Shown here piece by piece: positions 1 to 5,408 of a stretch of 5,569 bases of DNA. Made by a program: the position numbers and the translations under genes. The DNA comes from CAZVFX01 sp964626565 (lineage in GTDB: Bacteria; Myxococcota_A; UBA9042; CAIXZC01), in NCBI GenBank assembly GCA_964626565.1, contig CAZVFX010000243.1:1-5569 (forward strand), written 5' to 3'. The notes below the pieces were generated by a model. It did not search any database and had not been told where the DNA came from. It saw only the letters and a program-made list of their open reading frames with translations. Numbering within the stretch: position 1 is the first letter of the stretch; the number at the start of each line of letters is the position of its first letter.

Positions 1-1
1 C

Positions 2-91
2 GGCGTGGGCTATTTAATCTCGGGCCTGGCGGCGCTGTTTGGATTTTGGGTTTCAACGGCTTGCAATCCCCCGCACCAGCGGGGACAATAA
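2..91 (+). CDS. C-terminal end of a membrane protein (partial, 5' end outside window)
   Basis: The second reading frame is open from the window edge to a TAA at 89-91 and gives 29 residues. They begin with a hydrophobic stretch (GVGYLISGLAALFGFWVSTA) typical of a final transmembrane helix and end in a short polar tail (CNPPHQRGQ). This is the expected look of the last helix of a transporter or other integral membrane protein with a short tail. The family cannot be named from so little sequence. The stop lies 20 bases before the methyltransferase ATG, and that gap holds its ribosome binding site, so the two are probably in one operon. The frame carrying the methyltransferase is also open back to the edge, but its upstream residues look like non-coding read-through. 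Confidence is moderate because only a fragment is visible. Confidence 0.5.
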   Translation, partial: GVGYLISGLAALFGFWVSTACNPPHQRGQ

Positions 92-98
92 CAGCCGT

Positions 99-103
99 GG
101 AGG
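99..103 (+). promoter_or_regulatory. Shine-Dalgarno of the methyltransferase gene
   Basis: GGAGG lies 8 bases before the ATG at 112. It decides the start: the open frame reaches back to a TTG at 46 and beyond, but that upstream part overlaps the preceding reading frame and has no comparable site. Confidence 0.75.
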
Positions 104-111
104 CGTGGCCC

Positions 112-873
112 ATGCGCACTGACTACGACCTTATCGCGCACGAGTATGACGACCAGCCTTACCGGCAGAAGGGCGTGGACGAGCATCTGCTCGAATTTGC
201 CTCGGCGCATCCGCCGAGCGGACGCCTCGCAGTGCTCGACCTCGGGTGTGGAACCGGCAACCAACTGGTTGCGAACAGGGACGCCTTTCCCGACGCGCTA
301 ATGGTGGGGTTGGACCTGTTTGCAGGCATGCTGGGGCAAGCGCAGAAGAAAGGTGGGAAAATCCACTGGGTCCGATGCGACGGCGCGACGCCACCCTTTG
401 CAGACCGAAGCTTCCACTTCATCTCCAACCAGTTCTCGTTCCACCACGTCGACGACAAGGCGGAGATGCTGCGCCAGGTGCACCGGATCCTCAAGCCCGG
501 GGGAAGATTCGTCATGACCAACGTCTGCCCCCGGGAGATGGAAGACTTCCTCGTCTACCGCTATTTCCCCGGTGCGCGGGAGCAGGACCTCCAGGATTTC
601 CTACCCTTCCGGGACATCGTCCACCTGATGGAGGTGGTGGGGTTTCGGAACATCGATGTCGAACTCAGACGCTGGCGTCACGACCAGGATCTGCGGGATT
701 TTGCGGCCTGGACGAAACAGCGCCACGCCTGCTCCCAACTCATCGCCATCTCCGATGAGGACTACGCCGCCGGCCGCGACCGGCTCGCCCGCGAAATTGC
801 GGCCGCTGGAGACAACCCGATACCGGTTGTCGAAGAATCGTGCCTGGCGGTAATCAGTGGGAACCGGCCTTAG
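112..873 (+). CDS. Class I SAM-dependent methyltransferase
   Basis: A 253-residue protein predicted to transfer a methyl group from S-adenosylmethionine to an unidentified acceptor; it has no signal peptide, so it is cytoplasmic. The Rossmann-fold core is clear. Motif I is VLDLGCGTGN (residues 41-50). An acidic strand end follows in VGLDLF (D68, expected to contact the ribose). RCDGATPPF (88-96) is the adenine-side loop, FHFISNQFSFHHV (101-113) the motif IV region, and LKPGGRFVMTNV (127-138) the motif before the last strands. This is the methyltransferase 11/25 type shared by UbiE, BioC and many small-molecule enzymes. The C-terminal half (about 140-253) is rich in aromatic and charged residues, probably holds the acceptor-binding part, and shows no signature I can assign. 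The ATG at 112 is chosen because of the strong GGAGG and because residue 1 begins a normal family N-terminus (YDLIAHEYD). It is probably translated with the upstream membrane protein gene. Confidence 0.9.
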   Translation: MRTDYDLIAHEYDDQPYRQKGVDEHLLEFASAHPPSGRLAVLDLGCGTGNQLVANRDAFPDALMVGLDLFAGMLGQAQKKGGKIHWVRCDGATPPFADRSFHFISNQFSFHHVDDKAEMLRQVHRILKPGGRFVMTNVCPREMEDFLVYRYFPGAREQDLQDFLPFRDIVHLMEVVGFRNIDVELRRWRHDQDLRDFAAWTKQRHACSQLIAISDEDYAAGRDRLAREIAAAGDNPIPVVEESCLAVISGNRP

Positions 874-899
874 CCCCCATCTATTGAACATGTGGGATT

Positions 900-923
900 C
901 CATGCGCCCGGTTGGGCGCATGG
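900..923 (+). terminator. Probable intrinsic terminator of the methyltransferase operon
   Basis: A perfect 10-bp stem, CCATGCGCCC (900-909) with GGGCGCATGG (914-923), closed by a GGTT loop. It starts 27 bases after the methyltransferase stop and is followed by TCCTTTCATT, which is T-rich but not a run of T. The perfect stem and its position fit a Rho-independent terminator; the weak tail lowers confidence. Read from the other strand it lacks a useful T-tract. Confidence 0.65.
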
Positions 924-937
924 TCCTTTCATTGCTG

Positions 938-1151
938 CGACGACCGGGAGTATAAATGTAGGTCACCAGCCCTTCGACTTGCCGCCAGGGCGGCTGCGCT
1001 CTGGGTGAACTCCCATTAGGCCATGTCCAATCCCAAACTCCGGTAGCGACCGCCGCAGGCGGCCGTCTGAAGAACGTGGCGTTTACCCAGAGCGCCGCGG
1101 CTTCAGCCGCAAGTCGAAGGGCTGGTGATCCTGCACCACTCCCGGTCGTCG
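938..1151. repeat. Large imperfect inverted repeat (MITE-like or structured repeat)
   Basis: Two arms of about 70 bases face each other around a 70-base centre. Exact pairings are 938-951 with 1138-1151 (14/14), 963-982 with 1109-1128 (20/20), and 996-1010 with 1081-1095 (14 Watson-Crick pairs and one G-T). Between the last two blocks the arms differ (983-995 against 1096-1108), yet each side forms its own small hairpin: GCCGCC/GGCGGC at 981-994 and GCGGCT/AGCCGC at 1097-1110. The central part holds another, CCGCC-GCA-GGCGG (1050-1062). The layout resembles a non-autonomous terminal-inverted-repeat element or a palindromic intergenic repeat. I see no target-site duplication and no transposase. 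It may also act as a bidirectional transcription barrier between the convergent genes. Confidence 0.75.
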
Positions 1152-1163
1152 TCGAAGAGAGCT

Positions 1164-1176
1164 CGAGCGTCGCTCG
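1164..1176 (-). terminator. Small hairpin just after the lipoprotein gene, possible weak terminator
   Basis: CGAGC (1164-1168) pairs with GCTCG (1172-1176) around a 3-base loop, starting 3 bases after the lipoprotein stop codon when read on the minus strand. It is followed there by AGCTCTCTTC, pyrimidine-rich but without a T run. The stem is short, so termination may instead depend on the larger inverted repeat beyond it. Confidence 0.3.
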
Positions 1177-1179
1177 GTC

Positions 1180-3918
1180 CTACCCTCCCCCCGTGAACGA
1201 AAGTTCCAGGGGCAACTTCTCCGGCAGTTCCTCCGCCGCATCGATACCGTACACCCCCTTTACCAGGTTCTCCGCACCTTCCTGATCGATGCCGCCGATG
1301 GCGACGATGATCGCCACCAGCTCAGCGGACGCGACCTCGGCCGAGATTCCCCCGGAATCCAGGTCTGTCACCGCATCCCCCTCCACCGCCAGGTTTAAGA
1401 GGATCACCGGGTCGAGGAGGGTAAGCTCTCCGATTTTGGCCCCGGTCGCGTCGCGAACCAGGATGGGATACTGCGCGACCGTCCCTTCGAAGGTTGCGTC
1501 AGCTACCACCCCACCCACGAGCATCTCCGTAGCATGGTCAGGCACGCCGTTGGCGTTGAAATCCTGGGCGAGGAGGATGCCTAAGGTCCCGGTGTCGGGG
1601 TCGAAACCGGTGATTCCGAATAGAAGCCGCGGGATGAAGTTCTTGATGACCTCTCCCGACATCGGATCCGCGGGCTCGGTGAGCTGCATGTGGTCCTTAT
1701 CGGTGAAGAACACCGCTTCGGGTTGAGTGGACCAGGCTTCTTCCCCGCTTTCGTAAGTCGCGTCGATGAGGCTTTTGAACTGGTCGTCCCGCCGTTGCCA
1801 GAAATGGGCGGACGAGGTTTCCGAAAGATAGCCGAAAGGATACGCGGTAAGGCTCTCCGGCTTGTCCCGGCAGAGCACACTCACCGGGTAGCGATAATCA
1901 TCCTCCGCCGCGGCGAACAGGCTCTTCACATCTTCAGTAATGTTGCGGGCATCGGAAAGATGGCCGGACGCTCCGGCCAGGGAAACCTGCTTGATCCCCT
2001 GGTTCGGCTCCTCAGGAGGGTCGGCGGCCGCGGCCCGCTTCTTCTCAACCGCCCATTCCCGGGCCGCAATGACACCCGCATAAAGAGAGACTGCATGCTC
2101 GATACGCTGGACGTAGGTATAGAGGGTCCAGCGCACCTCTCTGTACAAACGCTTCTGCTGCCCGGTTCCCTCGCTCAAGGTCTCCGGGAGCTTGTCCAAC
2201 TCGTTCCGGTACTCCAGGGCCATGCTGTTGAGCATGTCGAAGTCTTTGTCCTTCCATTCCTCCAACTCCGGGTCGTCGTACCCCAGGACTGTTTCAAACG
2301 CCACTTTGGGAGGGCGGGCGAAAATGCCGGCGCGAGCACCGATTTCGTCCTGGGCCAACTCACCGGCAAGATAGAAGTAGATCATGGGGTTTTCATCGTA
2401 AAAATGTTTCTTCTGCAAATCGGTCCATTCACCCAGCACGCTGTGGACTTTCTTGCCCAGCTTTCCGTACAGCGGCTTCAGCGACTCGAGGTAAACATCC
2501 CACGTCAGAGTCGAATCCCAGGTGACTTTCGTCAGGAAGTGGTCGTACTGCCAGTAGTTCCACTCCCTTCCCGTGGTAAAAGTGACGTGGCCCGACACAT
2601 CATAGTTCGGCAGCACTTCGGCAATGTCATAGGCTCGTGACCAGCCGGTAATGGGCATTGCCAGGGGGAGGTTGTTGTCGAACCCGAGCCACCAGGCGGT
2701 CTCGGGGAAGTAGACCAAATCACGTTTCCCACTGGCCTGCTCGAGGAAAGTCTGTTGGTGTAGAAAATCGTCGCAGTGGTAGACTGGGGAAGGGTGCTCC
2801 AGGGTGTAGAACATGGTGGTGTGCAGAAAGGCGCCCAACGACTCATCCGCCTGGAGCGGCAGATGGTAGAAATAGCCGCCGTCATCGCTTTTGAGCGAGC
2901 AGGTAGTATGAATCCAGGCGAACGGCCTGACCTCGGAGTGCTTGTCGGCGAGGTGGCCGGTAGCGGTCTCCAACCAGCCCAGCACCTGCTGGTCGTCGGG
3001 CTTGGTGAACTCGCTGGTGCCGATTTGAAAACCCACCAGGTCGAATCCCGCGGCCAGCAGTTTGTCCAACCCACTCCGTATCTGCTCGTCCTCATCCATC
3101 GCACCATCGGAAATCAGCTTGAATCCGTGCTGCTGCTGGTCCGAAAAACTCAACACCGGCCCGATCTTGATTCCATAGTCATGGGCTTCGTCGACAATGT
3201 CGGTGATGTAGGGGATCCACGCGTCCAGGTCCACTGTCTTCAGCAGATGGAATGTAAACACGTTCTGTCCGTTGCGGGCCAGCCAACGCAGGTAGTTGCT
3301 GACGTACTCGCGAAAGTCGTCATCACCGGGGCGGAGCAGAAAATCGCTCATAGGGATGGGGTGCTGGGTGTGCTCGTGAAAACCCCGCAACTGGAAGTCG
3401 GGCTGTTCGACGTCGCCCGGGTAGTGCCAGGGCAGCACCCCGTCTTGTTCGGAAGGGGTAAAAGACTCCTCCGGGTGGAAGTAGACGACGCCCAGGTCGG
3501 CAGCGACTCGATAGAGGCCGTACATGGCTCCCACTTCCGTGGCGGCTTCTACTGTGATTCCCTTCACCTTGTGGCCCAGGTCTCCCGACTTGATTCGGTA
3601 TCCCTGGTCGCCATACTTTGCAGCCTCGCCGGGAACGACAGCCACGTGTATGGCGCCGACGGTCTCGACATCGGCGATATCGCCCAGCAGTGGAGCGCTC
3701 GCAGTTACGCCGGCAATTCCGGCCATGGCATCCAATAAATCCTGGCCTGCCGCAGTCAAACCAGGCCCCGCGCCTTCCGGCAGTACCACCGTCACCGCGG
3801 GTTTCCCTTCCGCGGCCAGCGGAGGCGGCACCGAAGCGTCGATCTTCTCCCCGCTCTCTCCGCCGCAGGCGGCGAGGAGTGCCATGGCCGCAGCCAGTAT
3901 TACTGTCCGGAATCTCAT
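1180..3918 (-). CDS. Large lipoprotein with glycoside-hydrolase-like (beta/alpha)8 barrel (DUF4838-like?)
   Basis: A 912-residue predicted lipoprotein. Residues 1-18 are a type II signal peptide (MRFRT, hydrophobic core, lipobox LAAC, Cys18). The next residues are CGGESGE with no Asp at +2, which in Gram-negatives favours the outer membrane. A region at about 40-165 ends in ITVEAATEVGAMYGLYRVAA and LGVVYFHPEE, like the N-terminal domain of GH20/GH67-type enzymes. Eight strand-like segments follow, starting near 176, 216, 248, 292, 330, 360, 399 and 442, as in a TIM barrel. Candidate catalytic Glu303 and Glu406 fall at strands 4 and 7. A helical region (about 475-635) resembles the part after the barrel in DUF4838-type proteins. 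The C-terminal 270 residues, with DFNANGVPDH (786-795), I do not recognise. Substrate is unknown; a carbohydrate is the best guess. The start at 3918 is fixed by the lipoprotein signal and AAGGAGG; the longer open frame to 4314 lies inside fbp. Confidence 0.7.
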   Translation of the reverse strand: MRFRTVILAAAMALLAACGGESGEKIDASVPPPLAAEGKPAVTVVLPEGAGPGLTAAGQDLLDAMAGIAGVTASAPLLGDIADVETVGAIHVAVVPGEAAKYGDQGYRIKSGDLGHKVKGITVEAATEVGAMYGLYRVAADLGVVYFHPEESFTPSEQDGVLPWHYPGDVEQPDFQLRGFHEHTQHPIPMSDFLLRPGDDDFREYVSNYLRWLARNGQNVFTFHLLKTVDLDAWIPYITDIVDEAHDYGIKIGPVLSFSDQQQHGFKLISDGAMDEDEQIRSGLDKLLAAGFDLVGFQIGTSEFTKPDDQQVLGWLETATGHLADKHSEVRPFAWIHTTCSLKSDDGGYFYHLPLQADESLGAFLHTTMFYTLEHPSPVYHCDDFLHQQTFLEQASGKRDLVYFPETAWWLGFDNNLPLAMPITGWSRAYDIAEVLPNYDVSGHVTFTTGREWNYWQYDHFLTKVTWDSTLTWDVYLESLKPLYGKLGKKVHSVLGEWTDLQKKHFYDENPMIYFYLAGELAQDEIGARAGIFARPPKVAFETVLGYDDPELEEWKDKDFDMLNSMALEYRNELDKLPETLSEGTGQQKRLYREVRWTLYTYVQRIEHAVSLYAGVIAAREWAVEKKRAAAADPPEEPNQGIKQVSLAGASGHLSDARNITEDVKSLFAAAEDDYRYPVSVLCRDKPESLTAYPFGYLSETSSAHFWQRRDDQFKSLIDATYESGEEAWSTQPEAVFFTDKDHMQLTEPADPMSGEVIKNFIPRLLFGITGFDPDTGTLGILLAQDFNANGVPDHATEMLVGGVVADATFEGTVAQYPILVRDATGAKIGELTLLDPVILLNLAVEGDAVTDLDSGGISAEVASAELVAIIVAIGGIDQEGAENLVKGVYGIDAAEELPEKLPLELSFTGGG

Positions 3919-3923
3919 TCTGC

Positions 3924-3930
3924 CCTCCTT
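3924..3930 (-). promoter_or_regulatory. Shine-Dalgarno of the lipoprotein gene
   Basis: AAGGAGG on the minus strand, 5 bases before the ATG at 3918. It decides the start in favour of the lipoprotein signal peptide over in-frame ATGs further upstream. Confidence 0.85.
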
Positions 3931-3983
3931 GTTCTCGGGCAGCATGTTACCCCGTGTGCGGGGGTGGTGCAACCGGACTGCCG

Positions 3984-4946
3984 CTACTCCAGCGCCGCCA
4001 TGAGGCGGTCCATCACCCCCCGGCTGCCCAGGTAGACGGGGGAGCGCTGGTGCAACTCCGTTGCCCCGACATCCAGCGCTTCCCTTCCGTTGGCTGTGGC
4101 GCGGCCGCCGGCTTCTTCCACCAGGAACGCCATGGGCGCGACTTCGTACAGCAGCCGCAGTTTGCCCTCGGAACTGTTGCTGTCCGCCGGGTAGCAGAAC
4201 ACGCCCCCTTTTATGAGGGTGCGGTGCACATCCGCGACCATGGAACCGATATAGCGGGCGGAGAATCCGTCTTCCCGCATCTGCTGCACGGCCTGGCGCA
4301 GGCGGGGATCCCACCGCGGCGCATACGCCTCGTTGAGGGAGTAGATCTTCGTTTCAGGTGGGATCTGAATCTGTGGATGGGAGAGCAAAAACATGCCCAC
4401 CGAGGGGTCCAGCGTAAAACCGTTCACCCCGTTGCCGGTAGAGTACACCAGCATCACAGACGAGCCGTAGACCACGTAGCCGGCCGCCACCTGTTTGCGC
4501 CCCGGCTGGAAGAAATCGGCGGTGGTCCCGGACCTTTTGCGATGAATGGAGAAGATGGTGCCGATGCTCACGTTCACGTCGATGTTGGACGAGCCGTCCA
4601 GCGGGTCGAATGCGATGATGTACTTGGCGTCCTTTCCTTCCGCGGGAAAGATCGGCTCCTCGTCTTCTTCCGACAGCAGCGCATGAAACTGCCCGCTGCC
4701 TCCCAGGTGCCTCAACATCAGCCGGTCCGCAATATCGTCCAACTTCTGTACTTCCTCACCCTGAACGTTGACGCTGCCGGTTTTGCCGAGCACGTCGGCG
4801 AGTCCCGCCATGCGCACGCGGGCCGCAATCTGCTTGGTCGCATTACCCAGCGCAGTGAGCGCGATGGACAGCGAGCCGGTAGCGCTGGCGTACTTGCGCT
4901 CTTCCTCAAGAATGAAACGATTCAGATCGGTCCCGATTCCAGCCAT
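3984..4946 (-). CDS. fbp: Fructose-1,6-bisphosphatase, class I
   Basis: A 320-residue cytoplasmic enzyme that hydrolyses fructose 1,6-bisphosphate to fructose 6-phosphate and phosphate, a key step of gluconeogenesis and, where present, the Calvin cycle. Family landmarks are all present: VQGEEVQKLD (61-70), the acidic metal-binding stretch LSEEDEE (91-97), the metal and phosphate motif FDPLDGSSNIDVNVSIGT (113-130), KQVAAGYVVYGSS (151-163), RYIGSMVADVHR (231-242), the active-site signature GKLRLLYEVAPMA (261-273), and LHQRSPVYLGS near the end. Length is close to the usual 330 or so. An ATG at 4982 would add 12 residues, but it lacks a good ribosome binding site. The ATG at 4946 has GGAGG 7 bases upstream and puts DLNRFILEEE level with the N-terminus of the E. 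coli enzyme as I recall it, so I use 4946. It lies 45 bases after the four-helix membrane protein gene and 65 bases before the lipoprotein gene. Confidence 0.96.
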   Translation of the reverse strand: MAGIGTDLNRFILEEERKYASATGSLSIALTALGNATKQIAARVRMAGLADVLGKTGSVNVQGEEVQKLDDIADRLMLRHLGGSGQFHALLSEEDEEPIFPAEGKDAKYIIAFDPLDGSSNIDVNVSIGTIFSIHRKRSGTTADFFQPGRKQVAAGYVVYGSSVMLVYSTGNGVNGFTLDPSVGMFLLSHPQIQIPPETKIYSLNEAYAPRWDPRLRQAVQQMREDGFSARYIGSMVADVHRTLIKGGVFCYPADSNSSEGKLRLLYEVAPMAFLVEEAGGRATANGREALDVGATELHQRSPVYLGSRGVMDRLMAALE

Positions 4947-4953
4947 ATTCACC

Positions 4954-4958
4954 CCTCC
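4954..4958 (-). promoter_or_regulatory. Shine-Dalgarno deciding the fbp start
   Basis: GGAGG on the minus strand, inside GGGAGGGG, 7 bases before the ATG at 4946. No comparable site precedes the ATG at 4982, so the shorter protein is preferred. Confidence 0.75.
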
Positions 4959-4991
4959 CGTCAAGCAAGTCTGTGCATTCATCAGCCCCGT

Positions 4992-5408
4992 TCAAGAGGA
5001 GGAAGGCGGGCTCCACGGACCGTGGACGAGCATGATCACTGCACTCCAGCCTGCAAAAACGTAGAGGTCCTGCATATTCTCCGCCTGCGCCATGAAGAAG
5101 TAGACCAACCCGTAGATGACGATACTCTCCGACATGGCCCAGGAAACGACTTTCCGGGTGAACCAGGCGCCGGCCTCAGAGGCTGCCCCTCCGGCGGCCC
5201 GGGCCATGACCTTTGGGATCACAAAGGACAGCACCGTGGAAACAAAACCAAGGCCGAGGAAGATGTTCCCCATCAGCTCCAAGTTCTCGGCGTCTCCGCC
5301 TTGTTCGAGCCCGCCGCCCGCAGCCACCACGTGCGCGATGATGACGTAGAATCCGATGCTGACAAACAGAGCCGCATAGAGTATTCTTGCTGTCGCCGAT
5401 TGTTTCAT
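4992..5408 (-). CDS. Four-helix integral membrane protein, unknown function
   Basis: A 138-residue protein with four likely transmembrane helices: about 9-30 (ILYAALFVSIGFYVIIAHVV), 46-66 (MGNIFLGLGFVSTVLSFVIP), 84-107 (TRKVVSWAMSESIVIYGLVY) and 114-130 (DLYVFAGWSAVIMLVHG). An acidic loop (GGDAENLE) joins helices 1 and 2, and a small-residue and basic loop (KVMARAAGGAASEAG) joins 2 and 3. Helix 3 has a Glu (94) buried in SESIVIYGLV, which looks like the ion-carrying helix of rotary ATPase c/K subunits. The remaining helices do not make it a recognisable subunit, so I assign no function. Its ATG directly follows the stop of the upstream Cys-rich gene (TAAATG) and its own ribosome binding site is weak (GAAGAA at most), so translation is probably coupled. 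It precedes fbp by 45 bases. Confidence 0.8.
   Translation of the reverse strand: MKQSATARILYAALFVSIGFYVIIAHVVAAGGGLEQGGDAENLELMGNIFLGLGFVSTVLSFVIPKVMARAAGGAASEAGAWFTRKVVSWAMSESIVIYGLVYFFMAQAENMQDLYVFAGWSAVIMLVHGPWSPPSSS

Larger units (their letters stand above)
874..1179. other. Structured non-coding gap between convergent genes
   Basis: This 306-base stretch separates the 3' ends of the methyltransferase and the lipoprotein gene. I see no credible gene in it; the only frame of any size (starting at 1076) overlaps the repeat and the end of the lipoprotein gene and reads as low-complexity Ala/Ser/Pro. It contains the hairpin at 900-923, the large inverted repeat at 938-1151 and a small hairpin at 1164-1176, so most of the gap can fold. 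No tRNA, CRISPR unit or clear promoter was seen. Confidence 0.75.

Noticed and set aside
46..111. TTG-initiated extension of the methyltransferase
   Set aside because: The 22 extra residues overlap the tail of the upstream gene and look non-coding; the ATG at 112 has a strong Shine-Dalgarno and a normal family N-terminus.
938..1151. CRISPR array or tRNA-like structure in the intergenic gap
   Set aside because: The repeats are inverted rather than regularly spaced direct repeats, and no cloverleaf with conserved T-arm bases can be drawn.
1690..2640. Long open frame of 316 codons on the + strand
   Set aside because: It lies wholly antisense to the lipoprotein gene. That gene has a signal peptide and coherent domains, while this frame shows no motif and has no ribosome binding site that I can see; it is explained by GC-biased codon use.
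2776..3738. Long open frame of 320 codons on the + strand
   Set aside because: Also antisense to the lipoprotein gene, overlaps no intergenic space and shows no recognisable domain; treated as a shadow frame.
3950..3963. Hairpin CCCCG-TGTG-CGGGG between fbp and the lipoprotein gene as a terminator
   Set aside because: A 5-bp stem with no T-tract on the minus strand; at most a pause site, so co-transcription is still favoured.
3944..3972. Possible sigma-70 promoter between fbp and the lipoprotein gene (TTGCAC, 17 bases, TAACAT on the minus strand)
   Set aside because: Spacing is ideal, but only 3 of 6 and 4 of 6 positions match consensus, which is near chance for a single site. It is not strong enough to list.
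3919..4314. In-frame extension of the lipoprotein gene by 132 codons upstream
   Set aside because: The extra part lies inside fbp in another frame, reads as Arg/Gly/Pro-rich low-complexity sequence and would bury the lipoprotein signal peptide. AAGGAGG fixes the start at 3918.
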